This document shows positions 1-11,893 of a DNA stretch of 64,000 nucleotides, piece after piece (positions within the stretch are counted from its first letter, which is position 1; each line of letters starts with the position of its first letter). The DNA comes from Mallotus nudiflorus (Eukaryota; Streptophyta; Magnoliopsida; Malpighiales; Euphorbiaceae). The DNA lies in contig CANTUR010000649.1 in assembly GCA_947683625.1 (NCBI GenBank), forward strand, positions 1,364,001 through 1,428,000, in the 5' to 3' direction. The notes beneath the pieces were generated by a model. That model did not search any database. It was not told the origin of the DNA and worked only from the letters and a program-made list of their open reading frames with translations. The translations under genes were made by a program, and so were the position numbers.

Positions 1-222
1 AAGAACTGGTGGTTCAACAATATCGACAGCAGTAGCATGGGGTGAAAGATCTGTCAGGTGAGCAAGCACGTGAAAAGCGTAGGAGGAGCAGGGAAGGCAA
101 CAGAGCAGGCATGGCGAGATAAAAAATCTTTGACGTTGTCGCGAAACGGCTTCTACTCTGCCACAAGCACCACAATTTGAAATTTTTTTAGCAGAAAGAG
201 GACGATGAGATGCTAGTTCCAC
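1..222 (-). other. Unassigned coding-like block, block A
   Basis: This is the block A copy of the open frame seen complete at 45,682-45,963, cut by the window start. It is less AT-rich than its surroundings and contains a short Cys-rich stretch (CLLCCLPC). I do not recognise a family. It could be an exon relic or chance open sequence. Confidence 0.2.
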
Positions 223-229
223 ACATTGA

Positions 230-785
230 GTTCCCTTAGCCTATGGAAGCTACTTTCACTATAATATCACTGCTTCTACTTATTTTTTTAACAGAATTGA
301 AATCCTTAAATTTTATTATTGTTTTATGTTCATAGTATGATTGAGTTCAAGTGATTATTTCCATGGTTTGTTTTATATTAAATTCTTAAGTTTGCAATTG
401 TCTTATGGTAGTTGTTGTTTACATTCAAAATGCAATTTGGAACGAATTACTTTAAACTAACTAGAAAATATGGTTTTTAGATGATTTAGTCTTCATATAG
501 AGTTTAATGTGTGAGAACTAATTTGTTTTTTTTTGTATTGAACAAAAGCCTCATTGAAATTTGCGAGATAACATTTGTATTTACTCATGCTGTCGATTTT
601 AGTAATTGCCATGAATGAGACTAAAAATTTGTGCTTTGTTGATTAGTTATATTAGTTATACATATTACTTACTACTTTGATCTCCACGCGAAGCATTTAA
701 GTGAATGAGTGAGTAAAGTGTTAATTTCATGCAAGTTTAGTGGTTTTTATGTTGGTTAATGAGAATTTTTATTTATGAAGACCCA

Positions 786-825
<40 letters not shown>

Positions 826-860
826 TTTTCTTTGAGCTAAAATCCCAAGAGTATTTGTGA
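230..860. other. AT-rich intergenic, (TA)n/T-run at its end
   Basis: No gene is seen. A (TA)n tract from about 785 runs into a long T homopolymer ending near 829. This tract is 13 bp shorter in block B and is the largest length difference between the blocks. Confidence 0.7.
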
Positions 861-863
861 TGC

Positions 864-1425
864 AGTTCAAATATAGCTAAACTGGTGGTGGTTTGCTGTG
901 AAGCCAAATGTAACCCACTCTGTTAAATTCTCCCTCAAATCTATGATGCGAGAAAGGTTATACAGATTGCTAGTGGCGAAATTCTCCTCATCGCCATTCA
1001 TCACCAGAACACTCAAATTCTTTGAGCTAGAATTATACTCAATCCAAGTATCAATCCTTCCACCATCATAAATTTTATTTTTTAACCAAATTACATATAT
1101 GGAAGATTGCATTGAGTTGATATTGATACCTGTATGCTCTCCCGCAGCTCTGTCTATGGCTACACTTTGTCTTGTGTCGAATTCTACTGCAACATATCTG
1201 TGGCTGTCAGATTTGGGATCGGTTGAATTCGACAGACCAAGAAATTCAGAGCGTCAATTAGGAAGCGGAAGTTGAGAGATATTTGGAGTAAGGAAAAATG
1301 TCATGCCACTCCCTTTGGTATTATTCTTTTCAGAGTCGGTAACAAAGGAAAAATTAGTCTTGAAATCCGGAATATTATTAGTGCCATCAGAAGTTAACTC
1401 ACTTCGGAAATGTGAATCATAAGCT
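864..1425 (-). pseudogene. Legume-lectin domain fragment (L-type lectin RLK relic), block A
   Basis: Reading right to left in one frame, the translation gives much of a legume-lectin beta-sandwich. A TNFSF strand comes first, then GSGMTFFLTP, an in-frame stop where the loop before EFLGLSN should be, the metal-site strand VAVEFDT, then WIEYNSSSKNLSV and the final strand WVTFGFTA. These match the carbohydrate-binding domain of L-type lectin receptor kinases, also encoded at 17.7-19.8 kb. No signal peptide, transmembrane segment or kinase follows. The frame stops at 867 and is followed by T-rich DNA. With one nonsense codon and no kinase, this is a decayed partial gene rather than a soluble lectin, although a lectin-only product cannot be fully excluded. 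Confidence 0.8.
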
Positions 1426-1483
1426 CATATAACCTTAATATTGATGGACTTTATAACAAGATTTAATCCTTCCATTTTAAACT

Positions 1484-1575
1484 AATGATAACAGGAATCG
1501 AACCCTGCATTTCAGGACTCATTTGAAGATGATTTACCAATTGATTACCTCTTTATTAGCAAAACACTTGAATTC
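1484..1575 (-). repeat. tRNA-like / SINE-like relic with a Pol III B-box
   Basis: On the minus strand the sequence contains GGTTCGATTCC, a match to the Pol III B-box consensus. It lies about 30-35 bp downstream of an A-box-like AATTGGTAAATC. No cloverleaf can be closed, so it is not a tRNA gene. A short tRNA-derived SINE remnant is the simplest reading. The same sequence is at 47,212-47,303. Confidence 0.35.
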
Positions 1576-1660
1576 TTTAGTATAATGCACAATACATTGA
1601 CTATTCTAATCATTGCATTTTTTTCTCAAATTCTTAATATGGACTTAATAAACTTTTAAA

Positions 1661-2664
1661 ATAGAAAAAGGGATAATGAATCAACAAGTCTTATAAGTTA
1701 TCAAAAATGGCAATCAAGTCTTAAAAAAAATTCTTTTTTTAATTGATTCCTAAAAGTATTTAAAAATTTGACGTTAGTCCATCTCCATTATCTCAAATGG
1801 AATGGACAGTTGAAACAATTAGACCTCATCTAATATATTGACGTGTGTAGCCAACTCATCAATGATATTGAACCCATAGGTCTTGTAAGTTATCCAAAAT
1901 TTCAATCAAATTCTTAAAAAAGCCGGCATAGCCATCGACTGTGGGGATGATAGAGTCATAGTTGAGAAGGTCAATTTGGATAGTAGCACAAACGGTGTAG
2001 CTGTGTTGGAAAAGACAACGCAACAGACTTCAAGTAGTTGAGTTGATGTTACAAGTAAGAACTGAGGCTGAATAAGGCGATTTTATTGATGCAGTTTCGA
2101 TTCTTGAAAATTGTAGAAGAGTGTTATCGATTCTTAACTTGGCTTCCTCTGTTTCACTTCTATTGTTCTTTTTATTTTTTTTAGATATGAAATCCTTGAG
2201 TGATTCTTTCTTTTCACTTTTATTGTTCTTATTATTTTTTTTTAAATATGAAATCCTCTTTGCAGTTCTTCGATATTGAGCAATGAATTTCTAAAATGAA
2301 GATTCTGTAATTTTTTGGAAGATTTTTCAATGTATATTGATAATGATCCGTGATGTTTGAAATGGAGATATTGTGCAATGGTTTTATTTCATGTTAATTA
2401 AGACAGAAACAATTTAGGACTTGATTGGAATTTTAAATAACTTATAGGACTTATGAGTTAAGTATCATTGATGAGTTGGCTGCACACGTCAGTTCATTAG
2501 GTAGGGTCTAATTGTCACGTCGGTACATTACATTTAAGATAACGAAAGTGGACTAACGTGAAACACCTTAAATGCTTTTAGAATTCAATTAAAAAAAAAT
2601 TTAAGACTTGATTGAAATTTAAGATAATTTATAGAACTTGTGGGTTCATTATCCCATAGAAAAA
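1661..2664. mobile_element. Mutator-type foldback element with 9-bp TSD, block A
   Basis: The element is 1670-2655 (986 bp). It starts GGGATAATGAA and ends TTCATTATCCC, with imperfect terminal inverted repeats of about 245 bp. It is flanked by a perfect 9-bp direct repeat ATAGAAAAA at 1661-1669 and 2656-2664. Long terminal inverted repeats plus a 9-bp target duplication are the established signature of Mutator-like elements. No transposase is encoded, so it is non-autonomous. The centre (about 1920-2400) is not part of the arms. Confidence 0.85.
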
Positions 2665-4623
2665 GGATTAAAATCAAATATTTTATCTTATTTTTTCTAC
2701 ATCTATACAATCTTCTCAATTAGGTTCTTTGTCAGCTTCTTCCATTGACTTGCTCAACCTCCGTGACATGGAACAAATAATAGGGATTAAAATATATTTA
2801 CAAGAATAAGTAACTTCATATTTTTCATTATAACTTCACATTTTGAGAGATCTAAATATAATTTTAACTTAAACGGCATTATCAATGAGCAACAACTAAG
2901 TTTCAAATATATTAATGTCTTTTGACAGAAAATTGACTTTTTATTCATATATAAAATATTATATTTAATTGCTAAATGGTCCGTAAAGTTTTGGTCTAAC
3001 AACCAAATTTTCTATAAATATTGTGGAAATAAGAATCAAATCTTTGTGGTAAAAAAAGAAAAAAGAAAAAATCAAATCTCCATTTTTCCGTGAAATTTTA
3101 GAATAATTTCGTTTTTTAGTTGTATAAAATATGGTTTCTTAGACTTCAATAATACTTTTGTTAAGAAAAAAAATTTAATATCAATAATTACATAATCTAT
3201 ATATTTATATATAAACATGAAACAAAATTATATTGTTCATTTACATTGTTAAATGGTCCTTCGATTTCATTGGTGATTTCAAAATTTCCACTGAATTCTT
3301 CGTTAATTTTCTGTTCCTTTATGCCCTTAAATTTCAGTCAAATCATGACATTGTCACTGACTTTTTCTTTAGTAAACATTATGTTGTAACTAAAAAAGAA
3401 AACGACGCCATTTTGAGGAAATTACTTGCGCCTCCCTGTCCAGTCATCAGAACGATGTTATTTCTCTTGGCATTTTGGTCTTTTTTTCTTTTCCATTTAT
3501 GCCCCTGTCTTCATGCTAGATATATATAACTTTTTTTTTTCTTGCTTTTTGGATTTTATTCATTCACATCTTTAGATTTAAATTGGTCAAGGAAATAAAA
3601 TTTTTGAAATTAACCGATGCTTATTTTTTTTTTCAACAATAAAATTTTTTTAGTTGTCATGTTAAATTATAATTTCTTATAATTTTTTTTTGACATGAAT
3701 GAAATGATTTTGTATGTTGAATTATAATTTCTTAATAATAAAATTTTATATTTATACATTTTGATGTTAATTTTTCCTTACTTGTGCTAATGATTAGTTT
3801 TGCAATTTTACTAATTATCTGATTTTGTAGTTGTAAGTTTAGTGAAAAAAATAGTTTTTAAAATTTTTTTATGGTATTCTAATTTCTTTACTTTTTTTCT
3901 TAAACTGCTGCAAAATATTGGGGATAAATCATGCATAAAGTTTCTCTCTATCTCTATATATATATTGTTACTTTTTAGAGTAATTATAATTTTTAATATT
4001 AATTTTTTTGAAAAAATTTCATTACATGCTTGACGATCAAAATAAGGATGAGAAATAATATTATTTTCATTTTAACTGTATTTACTTGAATTTTTAAGAA
4101 CAATTTAACTAAAGAAAAAAATTAAAGTTAACTATTGTTAATATAACATTTAAATTAAAAAAAAATAAAATTACTTTTATTTATGAATATTTTATTTATA
4201 AAAACATATAACCCCGCACTAAAGTGCTGGTATGAGTTTAAATTTGACAATAACACAAAGAAAATTTATATATCTATATGTATATCTTGCAATATGTTGC
4301 AGTCATTTTGATGGCTAAGTTAACAACTAAGTTAATCTAAATTTGTGTACTTTATAAACAAAATGTTTTCAATTATTCTTTGCAATTTGATATTATCTTA
4401 TTGAGAAGGATTTATATGCTACTTTTAAAATGTTTTCATCTTTAGTGACTATAGATTTTTTAATTGTCTTAATTCAATTTTTTTATTGGATGAGTTGTTT
4501 ATACAAACAAACTAATTTATTTATTTATTATTGCATAAATTTGCATTTCTTGATTAACATCTTAATTATGTTAAAATATAAAATATAAATGTTCCCACAA
4601 CGAAGTGTAGGTAATTTTTCTCG

Positions 4624-4624
<1 letters not shown>
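2665..4624. other. AT-rich intergenic, no gene seen, block A
   Basis: Low-complexity T-rich and A-rich DNA. The open frames here lack similarity or domain features and look fortuitous. The stretch near 2,690-2,760 resembles 41,160-41,240, including a shared core close to TTCCATTGACTTGCTC, so it is a locally repeated intergenic sequence. Block B equivalent: 48,393-50,353. Confidence 0.6.
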
Positions 4625-4660
<36 letters not shown>

Positions 4661-4913
4661 GGGGGAGAGTCTCTTCTATTTGCTGTTTTCTTGATTAGAA
4701 CAATGTCTACTGGGTAGATTTTACACTGAGTCCTTTGGTCACAGGTGGTCCCGGTTGTTTTGTTAGAATCATTTGATTCTTCCTAGTTTACTATATCGAA
4801 CCATGATTTTATGGGTTTAGAAGTGGGGGGAAGAGGAGGATCAGGCTTGTCAGCCTTTTCTTTCTTTGTTTTTTTGGGCATCTTTATCTGCTTTGCAAAA
4901 ATTCTCTGGTCAG

Positions 4914-4954
<41 letters not shown>

Positions 4955-5209
4955 GGGGGAGAGTCTCTTCTATTTGTTGTTTTCTTGATTAGAACAATGT
5001 CTATTGGGTAGATTTTACACTGAGTCCTTTGGTCACAGGTGGTCCCGGTTGTTTTGTTAGAATCATTTGATTCTTCCTGGTTTACTATATCGAACCATGA
5101 TTTTATGGGTTTAGAAGTGGGGGGAAGAGGAGGATCAGGCTTGTCAGCCTTTTCTTTCTTTATTTTTTTGGGCATCTTTATCTGCTTTGCAAAAATTCTC
5201 TGGTCAGAA
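4625..5209 (-). repeat. Tandemly doubled viral ORF2 start joined to (TA)n, block A
   Basis: Two direct copies with a period of 294 bp. Each is a (TA)n tract (4,625-4,658 and about 4,920-4,952) followed by the same about 256-bp sequence. On the minus strand each contains the first about 44 codons of viral ORF2 (starts at 4,881 and 5,175, MPKK with the downstream motif KSWFDIV). ORF2 homology stops abruptly after NKTT and is followed by unrelated sequence running into (TA)n. This is the truncated outer end of the inverted viral copy, doubled through the TA tract. One ORF2 start copy has an extra nonsense codon. Confidence 0.85.
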
Positions 5210-6683
5210 AGTCTGGCAAAGAATATGATTCTCCCTTTATATATTCTATATAAAAATAAAAAATACTAAGTATAGCTTGCCATCTTGCAAAAATTTTCTT
5301 TGAAGCAATATTTTGGACATTTTTTGCAGATTTGCAATCAACACGAAGCAAAAATTTTTTATTTAGTAAATCAAATTGAAACTTTGTGATGCACATGACA
5401 ATGGAAAGAATTTCTTTTTTGATGGTAGAATAGTTTTTTTGAGTATCATTCCAGTGACCTGAAGTATACTGGACTATAACTTCTTTACTATTTTGAACTT
5501 GTTTGAGAATGCCCCCGTATCCAAGATCACTAGCATCTGTTTCTACAATCTTAGGAAGACTAGGATCAACTAAGTGGAGACAGGGAATATTAAGAATAAA
5601 TTTCTTTACGTGTTGGACTGTTTTGGTATATTCATCAGTCCAGGGAGCAGGGTTTTTCTTTAGTCTATCATGTAGAGATTTTACTATCCTATTTATATTG
5701 GGACAGAAATCTAATATATAATTTAGACTTCCTAAAAATCTTTGAAGCTGAGTTTTATCAAGAATCCTGTCAGGGAATTTGTTTCCAAATTCTAAGGTTC
5801 TTTCTATAGGGACAATGGTTCCACAGTATATATAGTGTCCTAGGAATCTAACTCTAGTTTGGAAAAGAGATATCTTTTTTTCTAAAACAACAAGACCATT
5901 ATTCTTAACAGTGCAGAAAAAAATATTAAGGTGCTTGAAGTGTTGTTCAATAGATTTAGAGAAGATAAGAACATCATCTATGTAAACAATACAAAATTAA
6001 GAATAGGGATTGAATATGTCATTCATTATTCTTTGAAATTCTGAAGGAGCATTCTTTAAACCAAATGGCATGACATTCCACTTGTACTGACCAAATGGGA
6101 CAGTAAAAGCAGTTTTGTAACGATGATCTTTATAAATTTGTATTTGCCAAAACCTTGATTTCATATCAAACTTTGAAAAAATAAAAGTAGAATGAAGTTT
6201 TTGAAGAAGATCTTTTTTGTTAGGAATAGGATACCTTATCCATTGGAGGGCTGTGTTCAGAGGTTTATAATTTATGACAAGTCTGGGAGTACCTCTTTCT
6301 ATTTCAGAAGCTTTATTAACATAAAAAGCAGCACAGCTCCAAGGGGATCTGGATTTTAAAATTAATCCTTTGGACTCGAGGTCCTGGATTTCCCTTCTAC
6401 AGTGTTGTTCTAATTCAACATTCATTTGAATTGGTCTAGCCTTAGTAGGGATTTTTTTCATCAAATCCTGGTTCATAAGGCAAATTAACAATATGTCTTT
6501 TTCTATTCCAGAAAGCATTTGGTAAATTAGAACAAAGTTCAATTTTTATAGACTCTAGAAGGGAAGAAATTTTATGTTTTAAAACATCAGACTTTAATTG
6601 TTGTTCAATTTTTTGAGAATAAACATTTTGCTTTAAATCACGCAGATCAGTTTCTTTTCCTTTGATTAGAAGATTTATTTTAT
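5210..6683 (-). pseudogene. Inverted partial pararetrovirus: RT-RNase H, block A
   Basis: Minus-strand viral polymerase from inside the protease-RT linker (about 6,683) to the polymerase end (about 5,210). It carries the RT segments KARPIQMN, RLVINYKPLN and FGLKNAPSEFQRIM, the catalytic YIDD box, the RNase H core ETDASDLGYGG and the YTSGHWN and NYSTIKKEI motifs. These are diagnostic of Caulimoviridae rather than Ty3 elements when combined with the movement and coat proteins of the adjacent direct copy. Breaks: a frame change at an A-run near 6,460 (shared with the direct copy) and a stop at 5,997-5,999 just before YIDD, where the direct copy has a Glu codon. It is otherwise better preserved than the direct copy. 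Confidence 0.9.
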
Positions 6684-6689
6684 TCTCTC

Positions 6690-7889
6690 TTAGGAACTAT
6701 AGAATCCAGTCTTTGTAAAGGTCCTATATCATTTGACTGTTACCCAAACTTCACTGTTTCTCTTAATGATATAAATCTTTTAAAGTCTTTGGTTTTACAA
6801 ATCCAGACCTATAATTATAAAATGGATGATGGATCTATCCCAATTGCATTAATATTTAAAGTTCATTATAAAGCCATGATGTCTGCTTTTAATACTAAGA
6901 GTCGATTTCATAGAAAAAAGGGAGAAACACTTTTGCTTCAAACAGATATGACTAAAGCCAATGTCGTTATCCCTAAACCTATCCAATGGAACCAAATAAC
7001 CCTTCCTCAGGAATGGATCTTGGAACATGCAGTAAATCCAGAACTAGAAAAAACTGAACCTCAACCTCCAAACACCCAAATAAAGAATATCACCCAGTTC
7101 CAAGATGGTAGAGTAAAACTCAGTTTTGATAGATCTACAACATCCAGTTCTAGATTCTCAGACACCTCATCAACAGAATCTATTGACTTGGGAAGATTAT
7201 CTCAAATACCATCTGTAATAAATCTCCCGTACCACAGAGAACCACCACAAAACCCTCCTAGAACTATAGAAATACCTTTCACAAACCAAGAAGACCTATA
7301 CCTAAATCTACCTCCCATCATAAACCTACCATATAACGTCCTAGCTAGATATTCCACCTCTGATCTCCCTTCATCTACACTAAGAAACATAGACTATAGT
7401 ACCAATGTGGCTAGACCAGTCTACAACGACCCTCAAACAGAAGCTAAGTCCCCTTCTCCTCCTGCTTCTCCTACTGCTTCAGCTATAACAGAAAACATTG
7501 CACATGAATTGAATGTTTTAGATAAAGAATTTTTTCCTGATAAAGAATCTTTACATAAAGACTTTTATGCATTTTATAATTTGGAAAGAAGAACATGGTT
7601 CTTTATAAATTTCCTACATATAAGAGAAAATATTCAAAAGGAATTTTATGATTTTGTTTACAAGAATAAAGTAAATATATTATTTTTTGAATGGTTTGAA
7701 ATATACGCATCAGAAAATAATATTTCATATCCTTTTAAAGTTCTTCATCCTGTCACTATTAGAAATAAGAAAAGTGTTTGGGAAACAGCCAATGGTCAGG
7801 AAATTGAGTTTGATCATCCTCCTCTTAGGCAAATAAAGATCTCTGTAGGAAATGACACTGTTGATGCCAACCCCTATAAAAAGCCCTAG
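6690..7889 (+). pseudogene. Viral movement protein (30K superfamily), 5'-truncated, block A
   Basis: The open frame is continuous from the inversion junction (6,690) to a TAG at 7,887-7,889. The first about 90 codons match the core of caulimovirid movement proteins: LGTIESSLCKGP, then FDCYPNFTVSL, then the YNYKMDDGS-P stretch and the KVHYKAM helix. The N-terminal part and the real start are missing, removed at the junction. After about residue 130 comes a Pro/Ser/Thr-rich linker, then a charged and aromatic segment. Movement proteins act at plasmodesmata to carry virus from cell to cell. The frame continues into the coat protein after the stop, so in the virus these were one polyprotein. Confidence 0.8.
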
Positions 7890-9821
7890 GATAATGATTC
7901 TCAGAACCTAAAAAATATAATAGTTCAAAATAACTTCACCAATGCTCACCTTAATAGCATAGGTAAACAGTTGTCTAAAATAGAAAATAGATCCCAAAAG
8001 TCTATGGAATTTTCTGTCTCTATTCCTTCTGAAAAACTTAAGAACCCCATGTTTAAACCTTTTCAGATATCCTCCAGTGCTCAACAAGAAATTAAAAGTA
8101 ATAGGTCTGAATTCCTAGAGGCTGTTAGACAACAGCTTAGTAAAGTCAGTTCTTCTTCTAGTGGAACCCCAGGATAAGTTATTCCTGACTCTGCTCAGTC
8201 TGTCAATCAAAGAATTAGTGTTTTCAATAAAGATATAGAAACCTCTTATGAAGATGGTGATTTTTAGGGAGAATCTCCTAAGATAGCAAAAATTCATTGG
8301 CCTATCATTCCTCACTCTTCCAATCCTGCTTATATTCAGTGTAGATTACCAGAACTTAAAATAGGTTCTCACCCTAATATGCTTGTCCAATCTAAGTTCA
8401 GTGCCAATTCTATTTATGAATGGAACATCGATGGCATGTCTGAATATCAGATCCTTAGTCTTCTCCAACAAATGACTATGGCCTCTAATGCCTATAAAGC
8501 CCAAATAGGAACTTCTGATAGATCTGTCGCAGAACTCATTATAGCTGGATTTTTTAGACAATTGAAAGGATGGTGGGATTTTCATCTCACTAAGCCCCAA
8601 CAACTAGATATCCTTCATGCTATCCAGAAAAATGATGATAATACACCCATTCTAGATAAATCAGGAAGCCCTATTCAAGATGTTGTTTCTACCCTCATAT
8701 TGACCATAGCACTCCATTTCATTGGAGATTCTTCCCATCTTAAAGATAAAAATGTTAATCTCCTGTCTAATCTCAGATGCAAAAATCTAAGTGATTTCCA
8801 ATGGTATAGATCGACTTTCCTTACTAGAGTCATGCTCAGAGAAGATTCTAACCAGCCCTTCTGCAAAGAAAAATTCCTTGCAGGTCTCCCTACCCTCCTA
8901 GGAGAAAGAGTTAGAAATACCATTAGACAATCCACAGGATCCCATATCATTCCCTACGATAAGCTTACTTATGGCGAACTTATCAGTACTACCCAGAAGG
9001 AAGGTGTTAAGATCTGTCAGGACTTAAAACTCCAAAAACATTTAAAATGGGAACTAAAAAGGTCCAAAAAAGAATTAGGATCTTTCTATAAACAGTTTAA
9101 TTATAGTTATACTCAGAACCATTCTTGTAAAGGTAATTGCAATAAGAAGTCTTTGAAACCTTCGTCTAAGAGAATTTCCCAAAATTATAAGAATTTCTCA
9201 AAGAAAAAGGAATCTAAAGAACCTTATTACAAAAAACCTCATAAAAAATCATCAAAACATAAAACCTCTTCTTCTAAAACTCAGAAAACTGGTCTCAAAG
9301 ATGTCACCTGCTATAAATGTGGCAAAAAGGGTCATATCTCTAAATACTGTCATATCTCTAGAAAAGTTCAGGAATTAAATCTAGAAGAGAAAAACCTAGA
9401 AAAGCTTTTTTCCCTTCTTATAGAAACTTCTGAGTCTGAGTCTGAAACTAATTCTGTTAATTTCTTGAAAAATCTTCAGACAGACGAAGTAGCCTCCTCC
9501 TCTTCCTCCGATATAGATACCTCCTCTGTCTCTTCGGGGAAGCATATTAATATGCTAACCAAAGGAAAAACCTTAATTCTAGATGTCATCCAACACATAA
9601 CTGATCCTGATGTTCAGAAAAAATATCTAGAACAATTAAGGCACTCCTTAGAAAAAGACCCTAAAACTCCAGAGCTACCTTCCACCAGTACAAGTATGTA
9701 TGACCTGACTACCATCCTAGGAAGAATAAAGCAAGGAAAAAGACCAATAGGAGAAATTCAGGAACTCCAGGGAGAAATAAAAACCATAAAGTCAGATATA
9801 AAGCAACTTAAAGAAAAATAA
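7890..9821 (+). pseudogene. Viral coat protein with CCHC zinc knuckle, block A
   Basis: Same frame as the movement protein, read through stops at 7,887 (TAG), 8,175 (TAA) and 8,265 (TAG), to a TAA at 9,819-9,821. From 8,379 there are 480 uninterrupted codons. They hold the caulimovirid capsid core (FLTRVMLREDSNQPFCKEKF, then FLAGLPTLLGERVRNTI), then a long Lys/Ser-rich basic tract and a zinc knuckle at 9,309-9,350 (C-x2-C-x4-H-x4-C, reading CYKCGKKGH). Such knuckles bind the packaged nucleic acid. The C-terminal part is acidic and Ser-rich, then predicted helical. The separate stops make it non-functional as a polyprotein, although the central capsid segment is open. Confidence 0.85.
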
Positions 9822-11891
9822 CAAAAGGATTTTGATCTAATCCAGTTCCTTATCACTAAACTTGTTGAAGACTCTAGCGATAGTGATGAAACCAAAAACC
9901 TAGAACCTCAGTCCTTAGTCAACCTCGACAAAATTCCTGTAGATTTCCTCTATGCTCTTAATAAAGTCACTTTAAGAAAATATATTATAAAGGTTACTAT
10001 TGTGTTTGATAAAGATTTTCATATTGACACTATAGCTCTATTTGATACTGGAGCTGATTTAAATTGTATAAAGACTCATGTTGTTCCAAAACGTTTTCAA
10101 GAAAAAACCACTAAAACACTTTCTTCTGCCAACAGTTCAAAATTAAGGAAAAACAGAAGCCAATGTTTTAAATAGTGATTTCTTATTAAAAACTTCTTTT
10201 CTCCTTGTTTCTGACATACATTACACTGTAATCTTAGGAACACCATTCATTAATTTAATTACCCCCTACTTTGTCAATCACCATTCTATTGATTATAAAG
10301 ATGATAAAATTCTCATATCCTTTCCCTTTCTTGAAAAGCCTAGAACCAGACAGCTCAATCTGGTTAAAGCTCACTCTATTTATAAAAATGAAATAAATCT
10401 TCTAATTAAAGAAAAAGAAATTGATCTGCGTGATTTAAAGCAAAATGTTTATTCTCAAAAAATTGAACAACAATTAAAGTCTGATGTTTTAAAACATAAA
10501 ATTTCTTCCCTTCTAGAGTCTATAAAAATTGAACTTTGTTCTAATTTACCAAATGCTTTTTGGAATAGAAAAAGACATATTGTTAATTTGCCTTATGAAC
10601 TAGGATTTGATGAAAAAAATTCCTACTAAGGCTAGACCAATTCAAATGAAGGCTGAATTGGAACAACACTATAGAAGGGAAATCCAGGACCTCGAGTCCA
10701 AAGGATTAATTTCAAAATCCAGATCCCCTTAGAGCTATGCTGCTTTCTATGTTAATAAAGCTTCTGAAATAGAAAGAGATACTCCCAGACTTGTCATAAA
10801 TTATAAACCTCTGAACACAACCCTCTAATGGATAAGGTATCCTATTCTTAACAAAAAAGATCTTCTTCAAAAACTTCATTCTACTTTTATTTTTTCAAAG
10901 TTTGATATGAAATCAGGATTTTGGCAAATACAAATTCATAAAAATCATTGTTACAAAACTATTTTTACTATCCCATTTGGTCAGTACAAGTGGAATGTCA
11001 TGCCATTTGATTTAAAGAATGCTCCTTCAGAATTTCGAAGAATAATGAATGACATATTCAATCCCTATTCTGAATTCTGTATTGTTTACATAGATGATGT
11101 TCTTATCTTCTCTAAATCTATTGAACAACACTTCAAGTACCTTAATATTTTTTTCGCACTGTTAAGAATAATGGTCTTTTTGTTTCAGAAAAAAAATATC
11201 TCTTTTCCAAACTAGAGTTAAATTCCTAGGACACTATATATATTGTGGAACCATTGTCCCTATAGAAAGAACCTTAGAATTTGGAAACAAATTCACTGAT
11301 AGGATTCTTGACAAAACTCAGCTTCAAAGATTTTTAGGAAGTCTAAATTATATATTAGATTTCTATCCCAATATAAACAGGATAGTAAAACCTCTACATG
11401 ATAGACTAAAGAAAAGCCCTGTTCCCTGGACTGATGAACATACCAAAATAGTCCAACACGTAAAGAAATTTATTCTTAATATTCCCTATCTCCACTTAGC
11501 TGATCCCAGTCTTCCTAAGATTGTAGAAACAGATGCTAGTGATCTTGGATACGGGGGCATTCTTAAACAAGTTCAGAATAGTAAAGAAGTTATAGTCCAG
11601 TATACTTCAGGTCACTGGAATGATACTCAAAAAAACTATTCTACCATCAAAAAAGAAATTCTTTCCATTGTCACATGCATCACAAAGTTTTAATCTGATT
11701 TACTAAATAAAAAATTTTTGCTTCGTGTTGATTGCAAATCTGCAAAAGATGTCCAAAATATTGCTTCAAAGCAAATTTTTACAAAATGGCAAGCTATACT
11801 TAGTATTTTTGATTTTGATATAGAATATATGAAGGGAGAATCAAATTCTTTGCCAGACTTTCTGACCAGAGAATTTTTGCAAAGCAGATAA
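9822..11891 (+). pseudogene. Viral aspartic protease, RT and RNase H, block A
   Basis: The frame continues from the coat protein after the TAA at 9,819. The retropepsin-type motif is LFDTGADLNC (Asp codon 10,044-10,046). RT motifs are KARPIQM, RLVINYKPLN, KNAPSEF and the catalytic YIDD at 11,087-11,098. RNase H shows ETDASDLGYGG and YTSGHWN, and the polyprotein ends LTREFLQSR with a TAA at 11,889-11,891. Breaks: frame changes near 10,130, 10,612 and 11,153, and stops at 10,730, 10,826 and 11,691. At those three stop sites the inverted copy keeps a sense codon. This would have been the replication enzyme copying pregenomic RNA. It is clearly dead here. Confidence 0.88.
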
Positions 11892-11893
11892 AG

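Noticed and set aside
1484..1575. Functional tRNA gene
   Set aside because: The B-box is good but no acceptor or anticodon stems can be paired. Kept only as a SINE-like relic.
3233..4033. Small plus-strand open frames rich in Phe, Leu and Ile
   Set aside because: Composition is that of translated T-rich DNA. No domain, and they are copied only because the whole block is duplicated.
10605..10625. Programmed ribosomal frameshift at the A-run in viral pol
   Set aside because: The frame that follows would need a +1 shift, not the common -1 shift, and the copy has many other lesions. A simple indel is more likely.
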